Below, one piece after another: positions 1 to 6,198 of a DNA stretch of 8,600 bases; within the stretch, counting starts at the first letter, position 1; every line of letters begins with the position of its first letter. Source of the stretch: an uncultured Clostridia bacterium (GTDB taxonomy: Bacteria > Bacillota > Clostridia > Oscillospirales > Acutalibacteraceae); contig CAMHNT010000086.1 of the NCBI GenBank assembly GCA_946186535.1, forward strand, positions 1 through 8,600. The letters are read 5' to 3'. Position numbers and translations under genes: made by a program. Below the pieces are notes generated by a model, which did no database searches, was not told the DNA's origin, and saw only the letters and a list, made by a program, of their open reading frames with translations.

Positions 1-277
1 CCTCATCGATTGAAACCTGAACGCCGGAAAACTCAACGAAAACCTCTGCCTTAGCAGCCTTTGTTGTTTTAGCCGTTGTTTTCTTTGTTTCGGAAGCTTT
101 TGCTGTTGTCTTTGCAGCTGTCTTCTTCTCCTCAACTACAGGAGCCTCAACCTTAGCTTCAACCTTTTTCTCAGCTACAGGAGCTGTTTCTTTAACTTCT
201 TCCTTAACTGCTTTTGCAGCAGTTTTAGCAGCAGCTGCTGTTGTCTTCTTAGCAGTAGCCTTTGTTGCCTTTGCCAT
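1..277 (-). CDS. DUF6465-family protein with histone-H1-like basic tail (N-terminal part, truncated by window edge)
   Basis: The first 92 codons are visible; the 3' end lies outside the window. Residues 1-78 are low complexity, almost only Lys, Ala, Thr, Glu and Val, with KKTTA and AAKT blocks like eukaryotic H1 or bacterial HU/H1-like tails. From residue 79 (AEVFVEFSGVQVSIDE) the sequence changes to the start of a folded domain that I recognise as DUF6465, a small domain common in Clostridia. The start ATG (275-277) has an SD AGAAGG at 287-292, 9 nt upstream, and a near-consensus promoter lies about 60 nt upstream. No signal peptide or membrane segment is visible, so it is probably cytoplasmic. 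A basic Lys/Ala tail suggests nucleic-acid or nucleoid association, but that is inference. The family function is not established. The reading frame and start are secure; the family call is from memory of the motif. Confidence 0.8.
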   Translation of the reverse strand, partial: MAKATKATAKKTTAAAAKTAAKAVKEEVKETAPVAEKKVEAKVEAPVVEEKKTAAKTTAKASETKKTTAKTTKAAKAEVFVEFSGVQVSIDE

Positions 278-336
278 AATAAATAACCTTCTTTCAATGA
301 ACTTTTCTTTAAAACAGGGAATTAATCACTACTGCA

Positions 337-365
337 ATTATATACCTTTAACAATAAAAAGTCAA
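337..365 (-). promoter_or_regulatory. Sigma-A promoter of the DUF6465 gene
   Basis: On the minus strand a -35 box TTGACT (360-365, 5 of 6 consensus) is followed by a 17-nt spacer and a perfect -10 box TATAAT (337-342). The predicted transcription start is near 330, giving a leader of about 53 nt before the ATG at 277. This is the best promoter match in the window and suggests strong constitutive expression. Confidence 0.85.
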
Positions 366-482
366 ATTTTTGAGCATTCAAGAGTAAAATTCTGTTTTTG
401 GCACTAAAATCCAGTATGTTTATTTGAGATTTTTATAACAATTTAATACTGATATGCAATTTATTTTTATACTCTAATCCCC

Positions 483-510
483 ATTAAAAGTAGACTTTCT
501 ACTTTTTAAT
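483..510. repeat. Palindrome 1 with TCTACTTT half-sites
   Basis: Arms AAAAGTAGA (486-494) and TCTACTTTT (498-506) are perfectly complementary around a 3-nt centre. Pairing continues outward (ATT/AAT) with one extra T on the right. No T-run follows in either direction beyond the arm itself, so it is not a typical terminator. The short centre fits a dimeric protein-binding site better than an RNA hairpin. It lies about 120 bp upstream of the DUF6465 -35 box. Confidence 0.6.
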
Positions 511-588
511 ATCACCGTAGGGAAGTATTGCGGAAATCAGACCGAAAAGACTTAAAAATTTTAATTGAAAGCAGTATTAAGCGTTTCC

Positions 589-624
589 TTCTCTAATAGA
601 AAGTGTCTACTTTCTATTAGAGAA
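589..624. repeat. Palindrome 2: perfect 15-bp inverted repeat
   Basis: TTCTCTAATAGAAAG (589-603) and CTTTCTATTAGAGAA (610-624) are exact reverse complements around a 6-nt loop TGTCTA. It lies just beyond the amylase terminator. No U-run follows on either strand. It contains TCTACTTT (606-613), the same 8-mer found in the right arm of palindrome 1 (498-505). It could be an operator, a transcript-end stabilising hairpin or part of a small mobile remnant; the sequence does not decide. Confidence 0.75.
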
Positions 625-635
625 TAGTATTACAT

Positions 636-671
636 AAAAAACTCCGGCACATCGAAGAAATCAATGTGCCG
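636..671 (-). terminator. Rho-independent terminator of the amylase gene
   Basis: Read on the minus strand, a GC-rich stem of 8 bp (CGGCACAT at 645-652 paired with ATGTGCCG at 664-671, 11-nt loop) is followed after GAG by six T residues (636-641). It begins 18 nt after the amylase stop codon, the expected place for the end of this transcript. Confidence 0.85.
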
Positions 672-689
672 TGAGATTAACGAAATTTA

Positions 690-3023
690 TTACTTAAGAT
701 ATGTTCCGTCTGTGCCGACTTTTCCTTTAACTGTGTTGCTGGCAGTATCAAGAACATACACACGAGCATTACCCTGACCGATAGCGTCGGTTGTCAATGT
801 ACCGTTTGTAACAGTAACCTTCTGACCTGTAACAGCCTCATAATATGTACCGTTTTCTACATTTGTAAATGTAGCCTTTCCGGATACTGCAACGAGTGCG
901 TAACTGTCTACGCTGCTGTCAGTATAGCGGCGCTTGAATGCAAATTTACCGTCGCATCCTTCCGTTGAATACTGACCCTTCTGGAGAGCAGGAACAGCAC
1001 GTCTGATCTGATTGAGCTTCTGAAGATGCTTTGCAAGAGGACTCTCAAGCGTATCGGCAACCGTACCGCTTGCTTTGTACTCTGCAAAATCAGTAGCTGT
1101 AACGTCACCCTCAAGGTAGTCGCCGAAATAAGCACGTCCTGTTTCCGAGAGAGGAAGGTTAGGACCCTTATCAATAACAACACCATGCTGGAACTCTACT
1201 TCACTTCCGTAGTAAATACAAGGAATACCACGGAATGTAAACATCAGAGCGAGGTTTTCAGCCCATGCAGCTTCGCCGCCGTCGAATCTTACCGTATCCG
1301 TAGGCTGAGGACCGTAGTCGTGAGAGTCAACATAAACAACATTCCATGTGGAATCGTTGAAATACTTATCCTCTTCGAGTGCAAGATTATACGCACTGTT
1401 AGGATCACTGAAATTATAGTGTACAGTAAAATCGATAGCGCCCATACCGGAGAACTGACTGTTGTCGGGAGTATGATACTTGTTTCCGTTGAGGAACGCA
1501 TTGTCCGATGTGGGCTGCTCATCGAAATTCTTGTCATTGTCAGCCCAATGCTGGAGTGTAAGATCCATGTTGTTGTTAATGCTTGCAGCGTCTGTGCCTG
1601 CGCTCCACTTTGAAGCATAAGTCGGATCTGTTTCCTTCCATGTGTAGAACTGTACTGATTCGGAAGCGTGTTCACGGTACCAGATCTGACCGTAACGTGT
1701 ACAAACCTCACCGAACATATAGAAGTTGTCTGCTGCGCTTGTAAGCTGAGGCAGGAACATCATATTGAGCGAAAGTCTTGAAATATGTCTTACCGTATCA
1801 ACACGGAAAGCGTCAACACCCATATTGATATAGTCTGTATAGATGTCAACGAGCTTCTCAGCAACTGCCGGGTTCTCAGTATTAAGGTCAACGCAGTCTC
1901 CGGCGATCTGAGCATATTTGCAGGTCCAGTCGTCCCAGTTAAGGCTTCTCCAGTGACCGTTATGATAATAGTTGTTGACATTATATATATCGCTTGTTGA
2001 AACCTTTCCGGTATCTCCCATATCAGAGAGAGGACTGTCAGTGGCATTATTGGTCGTAACACCCGTATCCTTCATAATCAGAAGTCTTTCGTCATACTGC
2101 TTCTGACCGGGCTGCGCCCAATATTCGTCGGCGGACTTGAGTCCAAATGTATTGAGAAGCGTATCGGTAGGAACCATACACTTTTCAAGATCCTCGAGAT
2201 CCTTCAGATCATCATATTCCTTGGTGAAAAGCTCACAGAATGTAGCCTCGCCGAAGTTACCGGTATGATTCCATACAACGTCCTGAATGAGTCTGATGTC
2301 CTTTTCATGACAAGCGTCAATCAGATCCTGATATGTTGCGCCGTCGCTTTCGTATCTTGGGTCAACCTTTGAGAAATCGAAAGCATGATATCCGTGATAA
2401 TCGTATCCGCTGGCATTCTCGACAACCGGAGTTACCCAGATCGCACTGAAGCCGAGAGCCTTGATGTAGTCAAGCTTATCGATAAGACCCTTGAAGTCAC
2501 CTCTCCACGCCGGGTCGGTATCGGGGTTGCCTGCCTGTGCGTCGTCCCAGCAGTGAACGTTGTTGCCGGTATCACCGTCATAGAAACGAGTTGTAATTAC
2601 GAAGTAGATCGACTCCTCACGAAGATCGCCGCGCTCGTAATCGTCGTCGCCCCTGTGAATTGGGTCGCTTGTATACCATCTGTTCTTATAATACCAGTAT
2701 TCGCCTGCGCTTCCTCTTGTGAGCTCGGCGGAACTGCTGTCGGCTGTGATGAACTGCATATTGATCTTTGTAACATTATCGAATTCATAGATATACCAGT
2801 CATCACCCATCTGAGTATCCTTCGACATTGCCTTGCCGGGATAATCCACTTCAATATTCTTAGGAAGGCTGTTCCAGTAATAAATATTCGGAGCACCCTC
2901 CTCACAGTAGTAATGAACGGTAATACCTGTACTTCCGTTATCAGCCGCACTTGTAGTTACTATAGCCAAAGATGCAACCATAATAACAGCAAGGATAACA
3001 GCTGCAATTTTTTTCATAGTCAT
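690..3023 (-). CDS. Secreted alpha-amylase-family enzyme: CBM26-like starch-binding module plus GH13 catalytic domain
   Basis: A 777-residue extracellular alpha-glucan hydrolase, probably an endo-acting alpha-amylase cutting alpha-1,4 bonds in starch. Residues 1-27 are a signal peptide (MKK, a hydrophobic core, then TSAAD). Residues 33-118 resemble a CBM26 starch-binding module (IYYWN, PGKAMSK, WYIYEF). The GH13 barrel runs from about 137 to 680: region I DVVWNH (248-253), region V-like DLNTENP (379-385), nucleophile D409 in GVDAFRVDTVRH, acid/base E439 in FGEV, and H568-D569 in DSHD. All catalytic residues are present. Residues about 690-757 look like the beta-sandwich C domain. There is no dockerin, cohesin, LPXTG or SLH anchor. 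An in-frame stop just before the first ATG limits the start to 3023 or 3017; the AAGGA motif is far (about 15 nt), so either is possible. It lies 143 nt after the dockerin gene and may share its transcript. The exact product specificity (amylase, neopullulanase-like or other) is not certain. Confidence 0.93.
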   Translation of the reverse strand: MTMKKIAAVILAVIMVASLAIVTTSAADNGSTGITVHYYCEEGAPNIYYWNSLPKNIEVDYPGKAMSKDTQMGDDWYIYEFDNVTKINMQFITADSSSAELTRGSAGEYWYYKNRWYTSDPIHRGDDDYERGDLREESIYFVITTRFYDGDTGNNVHCWDDAQAGNPDTDPAWRGDFKGLIDKLDYIKALGFSAIWVTPVVENASGYDYHGYHAFDFSKVDPRYESDGATYQDLIDACHEKDIRLIQDVVWNHTGNFGEATFCELFTKEYDDLKDLEDLEKCMVPTDTLLNTFGLKSADEYWAQPGQKQYDERLLIMKDTGVTTNNATDSPLSDMGDTGKVSTSDIYNVNNYYHNGHWRSLNWDDWTCKYAQIAGDCVDLNTENPAVAEKLVDIYTDYINMGVDAFRVDTVRHISRLSLNMMFLPQLTSAADNFYMFGEVCTRYGQIWYREHASESVQFYTWKETDPTYASKWSAGTDAASINNNMDLTLQHWADNDKNFDEQPTSDNAFLNGNKYHTPDNSQFSGMGAIDFTVHYNFSDPNSAYNLALEEDKYFNDSTWNVVYVDSHDYGPQPTDTVRFDGGEAAWAENLALMFTFRGIPCIYYGSEVEFQHGVVIDKGPNLPLSETGRAYFGDYLEGDVTATDFAEYKASGTVADTLESPLAKHLQKLNQIRRAVPALQKGQYSTEGCDGKFAFKRRYTDSSVDSYALVAVSGKATFTNVENGTYYEAVTGQKVTVTNGTLTTDAIGQGNARVYVLDTASNTVKGKVGTDGTYLK

Positions 3024-3054
3024 AGACTATTTCACCATTCCTTTTCTGAATTTA

Positions 3055-3111
3055 AAGGCGTATCTGAAAAGCTTCGGCAATACTATATGCTAAGCATTTC
3101 AAATACGCCTT
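3055..3111 (-). promoter_or_regulatory. Large imperfect hairpin in the amylase leader
   Basis: AAGGCGTAT (3055-3063) pairs with ATACGCCTT (3103-3111). The stem continues inward with single mismatches through TGAAA/TTTCA (3065-3069 with 3097-3101) and GCTT/AAGC (3071-3074 with 3092-3095), leaving a loop of about 17 nt. It sits between the dockerin gene stop and the amylase SD. On the minus strand it is followed by TTTAAATTC, a poor U-tract, so it could be a weak or leaky terminator, an RNA processing or stability element between the two genes, or a leader structure. Confidence 0.6.
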
Positions 3112-3135
3112 AATTCCAATTAATTCGTATCTAAC

Positions 3136-3161
3136 GATACTTTAGTATCCTGTTTTTTTTT
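3136..3161 (+). terminator. Terminator-like hairpin plus T9 on the plus strand
   Basis: GATACT (3136-3141) and AGTATC (3144-3149) form a short perfect stem, followed on the plus strand by CTG and nine T residues (3153-3161). No plus-strand gene lies upstream, so if it is active it would stop antisense transcription coming from within the amylase gene toward the dockerin gene. The stem is short and AT-rich, so it may have no function. Confidence 0.3.
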
Positions 3162-3166
3162 AATAA

Positions 3167-4687
3167 TCAGTTACTGCCAAGAAGAACAATACCTGCCAGA
3201 TGCTGCTGAATCATAGAAGCATCCTTAAGTGTGATCTTTCCGTCACCGTTTACGTCAACTCTCTTGAACTGTTCTGCTGTCAACGTACCCTTGCCGATAG
3301 CAGCAGACTGAACGTTGTAAGCATCTTTGAGAGTTACTTTACCGTCTCCGTCAAAGTCACCAATAACATCACTCTTAGGCTCTGTGTCTGTGTCGGAATC
3401 TGTTGAAGTATCCGTATCGGAAACAGGCTCATCGGAATCAGTTGTTGTATCCGTATCAGACGCTGTGTCTGTATCTTCAGAATCCGTATGAACTTCGGAG
3501 TCTGTATCGGAAGAAGCAATGTCTGTTTCTACATCTGTTTCGCTATCTGTGTCTGTTAATGTATCAGTATCGCTCTGAGTGTCTGTTTCGGAATCACTGT
3601 CTGTCAGAGTATCCGTCTCGGACTCTGTGTCGCTGTCCGTAACGATTTCGGAATCGCTTTCGGAATCAACATCGGAAATAACGTCTGTATCCGAATTAAC
3701 CGGATCGTTTACGCTGCTGTATGTGTATGTTGCAATAACGGTCTTGTTTGCAACCGTATTGTTCTGAACATACATTTTAACAGTATATGTACCTAAAAGA
3801 TCAGCGCTGAAAGTAATTCTATTGCCGAGCTGATAGTAAGCTGTATTTACGAGCTTGCCGTTAGGATCTGTAACCTCAGCCTTGTAGAAAAGGAGGTTGT
3901 TGTTTACTTTACCGCCTACTGCGTTGATTCTTACAGTAGTGTCTCCGCCCTTCTGGATCTCGGAGTTGTTCGAAGGAGTTGCGTTAAGGAATACAGGATC
4001 CTCGCCGTTTTTTGCATCCTCGAGATCTTTTACCTCATAGTCAAGCTGTCTGCTGTTTGTTTCGCCTGCGCTGTCCTTTACATCAAGCTTTACCGTGTAG
4101 TTTCCTGCAACCGTAGGAACCCACGAAGCTGTTTTGTTCGATGAGAAATCGGAGATAACCTCATCCTTGGCTCCGCTTACGGAGAACTTGTACTGGAGAT
4201 TGTCGCCGCCTTCTGCATTTGCGGTAAGTGAGATCGTGCTGCCTGTGTACTGAGGACCTGCAGGATCAACCGTGAATTCTTTGATTTTTATTGGGCTTGC
4301 GTCATAATGAGACCAAGTGTTTGAGCTGAGAACATAAAGGTTGTCTGTGATATTTGTGAGATCTTCTGTGAGCTTGCTTCCACTGCCGTCACTCAGGAAA
4401 ATTACACCCTTAAGTGAGCTTACATCGTAAGGAAGATCATAGGAATAAATATCCGTCTCTCCGTCAACCTTTGTCATTGCGACGCCCGGCCATGCCGAAC
4501 CCTTTTCATTTGCATCCCAGTAATGGATGTACGGTGTTGTTGTCTTGTCTGTCTGCAAATAGATAGTAGTACCCAATTCTGCGGCAGATGCACTGATGAA
4601 AACATTACCGCTCGCCACAAAAAGAAGCGCCATAACCATAATAACGGTGAGCACTCTGCTTGCGGTCTTTCCTCTTTTCTTAGCCAT
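3167..4687 (-). CDS. Secreted non-catalytic starch-binding protein with C-terminal type I dockerin (amylosome component)
   Basis: A 506-residue extracellular protein with no catalytic domain. Residues 1-36 are a signal peptide (basic start, VIMVMALLFVA core, SASAAE). Residues 39-128 resemble CBM26 (TIYLQTD, YIHYWD, PGVAMTK, IYSYDLP, WSHYD). Residues 131-220 form an Ig-like module of the triple-tyrosine (Y_Y_Y) type (LQYKFSV, TASWVPTVAGNYTVKLDVKD), and 230-325 a second, more divergent one (YYQLGNRITFSADLLGTYTVKMYV). Residues 328-438 are a Ser/Thr/Asp/Glu linker with no hydrophobic core. Residues 441-503 are a type I dockerin with two calcium loops: D444-D446-D448-D455 and D478-N480-D482-D489. 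Dockerins bind cohesins on scaffoldins, so the protein should tether starch to a cell-surface or free amylosome. The layout resembles the starch adherence (Sas) proteins of R. bromii, though I cannot match a specific member. The start is set by SD AGGAGG (4697-4702), 9 nt from ATG. The amylase gene follows on the same strand. Confidence 0.92.
   Translation of the reverse strand: MAKKRGKTASRVLTVIMVMALLFVASGNVFISASAAELGTTIYLQTDKTTTPYIHYWDANEKGSAWPGVAMTKVDGETDIYSYDLPYDVSSLKGVIFLSDGSGSKLTEDLTNITDNLYVLSSNTWSHYDASPIKIKEFTVDPAGPQYTGSTISLTANAEGGDNLQYKFSVSGAKDEVISDFSSNKTASWVPTVAGNYTVKLDVKDSAGETNSRQLDYEVKDLEDAKNGEDPVFLNATPSNNSEIQKGGDTTVRINAVGGKVNNNLLFYKAEVTDPNGKLVNTAYYQLGNRITFSADLLGTYTVKMYVQNNTVANKTVIATYTYSSVNDPVNSDTDVISDVDSESDSEIVTDSDTESETDTLTDSDSETDTQSDTDTLTDTDSETDVETDIASSDTDSEVHTDSEDTDTASDTDTTTDSDEPVSDTDTSTDSDTDTEPKSDVIGDFDGDGKVTLKDAYNVQSAAIGKGTLTAEQFKRVDVNGDGKITLKDASMIQQHLAGIVLLGSN
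3375..3704 (-). repeat. Low-complexity repeat encoding the Ser/Thr/Asp linker
   Basis: The coding strand here is a degenerate 6-nt-scale repeat of GAT/GAC, TCx/ACx and GAA codons, giving SDTDSET-like blocks in the dockerin protein (residues 328-437). It creates long open frames on the other strand that are artefacts. Such repeats can expand or contract by slippage, so linker length may differ between strains. Confidence 0.8.
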
Positions 4688-4785
4688 TAAGCATTTCCTC
4701 CTTTGATGCGATTTTCTACTAAAAACCCCAATAAAACAGTTGCTAAAATAAAACAGGCTTTAGCATTACGCATATTCTCTCTTAA

Positions 4786-4814
4786 ATTATAGTAAATTAC
4801 AGTTTTCAGATAAT
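4786..4814 (-). promoter_or_regulatory. Candidate promoter of the dockerin/amylase genes
   Basis: On the minus strand there is a perfect -10 box TATAAT at 4786-4791. The hexamer 17 nt upstream (ATTATC, 4809-4814) is a poor -35 match, as expected for an activator-dependent or weak promoter. The transcription start would be near 4779, giving a leader of about 92 nt. Confidence 0.5.
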
Positions 4815-4829
4815 TCCTATATGGAATTA
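4811..4829. promoter_or_regulatory. Operator-like palindrome over the -35 region
   Basis: TAATTCC (4811-4817) and GGAATTA (4823-4829) are perfect inverted repeats around a 5-nt TATAT centre. The palindrome overlaps the -35 position of the candidate dockerin-gene promoter, a usual place for a repressor or activator dimer. The regulator is unknown. The site does not match the catabolite-control (cre) consensus. Confidence 0.45.
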
Positions 4830-5039
4830 AAAGGGAATATCGACCTCCAAACTTTCAATTGATTATTTGTGCATATTGACATAAGCAGTTCTGTCCGCAC
4901 CGTTCAGGGAACTTTCTATAAAATGTTCCGGAAGATCAAATACATCTTATATATAAAACCCCGATTTTATTTAAAGTTATTTTAATATTCATATCTGTTG
5001 TTTATGTGTTGTTTTTTATGACAGATGTGTGAAAACATT

Positions 5040-5666
5040 TTATTCAATTATTTCAATCAGATCCTCAAAACGTTCCGCCGCAGCCTCATAGTGTTCGACT
5101 TCTCCGAAGCCGTACTTTGCAAATATAAAGGGCACGCCGGCTTCAACCGTAGCTTCATAGTCCGAAATCGTGTCTCCGACGTAAACCGGTCTTTCAAGTC
5201 CGTTTCTCTCGGCAATAAGTCTTATATTTTCGCCCTTTGATTTACCGGTTCGTCCGGCACATTCATAGTCCTCAAAATATTTTTTCAGACCGTGAGCCGT
5301 GAAGAACGCATTGATATAACCGTCCTGACAGTTTGAAACTATAAAAAGTCTGTGGCTTTCCGAAAGCTTTCCGAGTGTTTCTTCAACTGAGTCATAAAGC
5401 TCGCCGCCGTGAACCGAGAGGTAATCCTGCTCCGTCGACAAACACCTTTCCTTTATTTTAGCCCGCTGCTCTTTCGTTGCAAACGGAATGACCCTGTCAA
5501 ATATCTGATCGATGAGCAGTCCCATGCATTTGCTCAGCTCATCATAATTCAACGTGGGTTCTATTCCTACCGATTCCAAAGCATCATTCCATATTGAAAC
5601 AACCGATTTCACGGCGTCCCAGAGAGTTCCGTCCAGATCGAATATTACTCCGTCATACTTCTGCAT
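5040..5666 (-). CDS. HAD-superfamily hydrolase, phosphoglycolate phosphatase-like
   Basis: A 208-residue cytoplasmic phosphatase of the haloacid dehalogenase superfamily, close in layout to Gph/PGMB-type enzymes. Motif I DLDGTLWD gives the nucleophile D10 and acid/base D12; motif II is S111 in IVSNCQDG; motif III is probably K144 in GKSKGEN; motif IV is GDTISD (D165, D169) for magnesium. A helical cap domain fits between residues 17 and 100. The substrate cannot be deduced; HAD enzymes of this class act on many small phosphate esters. The ATG (5664-5666) lies inside the 3' end of the UPF0178 gene, overlapping it by 14 nt, with SD AAGGAG at 5678-5683 (11 nt spacing). The two are therefore probably translationally linked. 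Confidence 0.9.
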   Translation of the reverse strand: MQKYDGVIFDLDGTLWDAVKSVVSIWNDALESVGIEPTLNYDELSKCMGLLIDQIFDRVIPFATKEQRAKIKERCLSTEQDYLSVHGGELYDSVEETLGKLSESHRLFIVSNCQDGYINAFFTAHGLKKYFEDYECAGRTGKSKGENIRLIAERNGLERPVYVGDTISDYEATVEAGVPFIFAKYGFGEVEHYEAAAERFEDLIEIIE

Positions 5667-6126
5667 TTTCCAACAATCTCCTTAATGTCTTTTCAAATTT
5701 TTCGTCCTGCTCGGCAGTTCTTTTCGGAGGGCCTTTGAGCCTGCCGCCCGAACGTCTTATTTTCTTTCCCAGCGCCCTGCTCTCGAGAAGTCCTCCTATG
5801 TTGCAATCACTGTAGATCTGACCGTTCTGATTCAGAACTATCGCTTTCTTCGCAAGGCACATGGCCGCCAGACCGTAGTCCTGCGTCACAACGATATCCC
5901 CACTGTATATATTGTTTACAATATGAAAATCAACCGAATCGGCTCCCTGTGAAACAACGGAAACATTCGCACCGTAAAGCTTTTTTTCATCAAAAACATG
6001 AGCGCTGTCACAGACGACCGTACATCCCACATCATACTCCTTTGCAATTTTAGCAGTAATCTTCACCACCGGACAGCCGTCTGCGTCAACGGATATCTTG
6101 TTCTTAGTCTTATCGAAATAAATCAT
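5653..6126 (-). CDS. UPF0178 (YaiI/YqxD, DUF188) family protein
   Basis: A 157-residue cytoplasmic protein of the widespread UPF0178 family, which is usually about 150 residues and is related to PIN-like nuclease folds; its role is not established. Diagnostic motifs are ISVDADGCPV (11-20; most members have DADACPV), VVTQDYGLAA (79-88), the aspartates D63 and D66, and the basic block KIRRSGGRLKGPPKRT (122-137). It is full length. The start is supported by AAGGA 9 nt upstream. It lies 72 nt after the membrane-protein gene with a terminator between them, and overlaps the downstream HAD gene by 14 nt. No clear promoter of its own was found, so it may use one inside the upstream coding region or rely on readthrough. 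Confidence 0.92.
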   Translation of the reverse strand: MIYFDKTKNKISVDADGCPVVKITAKIAKEYDVGCTVVCDSAHVFDEKKLYGANVSVVSQGADSVDFHIVNNIYSGDIVVTQDYGLAAMCLAKKAIVLNQNGQIYSDCNIGGLLESRALGKKIRRSGGRLKGPPKRTAEQDEKFEKTLRRLLENAEV

Positions 6127-6141
6127 TTCAATCTTTCCTTC

Positions 6142-6179
6142 TCAAAAAACAAACAGCTGCATCAAACCGACACAGCTGT
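6142..6179 (-). terminator. Rho-independent terminator after the small membrane-protein gene
   Basis: On the minus strand ACAGCTG (6173-6179 side) pairs with CAGCTGT (6153-6159 side), a perfect 7-bp stem with a 13-nt loop, followed by TTTG and a run of six T residues (6144-6149). It begins 19 nt after the stop at 6199 and ends just upstream of the UPF0178 ribosome-binding site. Confidence 0.75.
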
Positions 6180-6198
6180 CCGAAAATTGTTCAATAGT

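Larger units (their letters stand above)
278..689. other. Intergenic region between the amylase 3' end and the DUF6465 gene
   Basis: This 412-nt stretch has no credible ORF on either strand. From high to low coordinates it holds the amylase terminator (636-671), a perfect 15-bp inverted repeat (589-624), a second palindrome (483-510) and the DUF6465 promoter and leader (278-365). The segment 511-588 and the AT-rich segment 366-482 show nothing I can name. Confidence 0.7.
4688..5039. other. Intergenic regulatory region upstream of the dockerin gene
   Basis: 352 nt without a credible gene. It holds the dockerin gene SD (4697-4702), a 10-bp direct repeat AATAAAACAG (4730-4739 and 4747-4756), a 6-bp hairpin GCTAAA/TTTAGC (4742-4764), a -10 candidate (4786-4791), a palindrome (4811-4829), a weak inverted repeat GGAAC/GTTCC (4908-4929) and an AT-rich stem ATAAAA/TTTTAT (4953-4970). 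No convincing terminator for the HAD gene is seen after its stop at 5040; the 4953-4970 stem is the only, weak, candidate. Confidence 0.6.

Noticed and set aside
1026..1613. A 195-codon plus-strand open frame inside the amylase gene
   Set aside because: Antisense shadow of the catalytic domain; no ribosome-binding site or recognisable domain.
3065..3079. Catabolite-control (cre) site near the amylase leader
   Set aside because: TGAAAAGCTTCGGCA has some resemblance, but the essential central CG is misplaced, so it does not meet the consensus.
2385..3113. A 242-codon plus-strand open frame opposite the amylase gene
   Set aside because: It lies antisense to a full, motif-rich GH13 gene and its residue make-up (many Cys, Val, Ile) is typical of shadow frames. 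No promoter or family motif supports it.
3136..3161. Hairpin plus T9 as the terminator of the dockerin gene
   Set aside because: The T-run lies on the plus strand; in the direction of dockerin-gene transcription it is an A-run before the stem, so it cannot end that transcript.
3403..3767. Plus-strand open frames with Ser/Val/Glu or Tyr/Leu repeats, and a possible CRISPR-like repeat
   Set aside because: They are the complement of the low-complexity Ser/Thr/Asp linker of the dockerin protein. The repeat unit is short, degenerate and lacks spacers.
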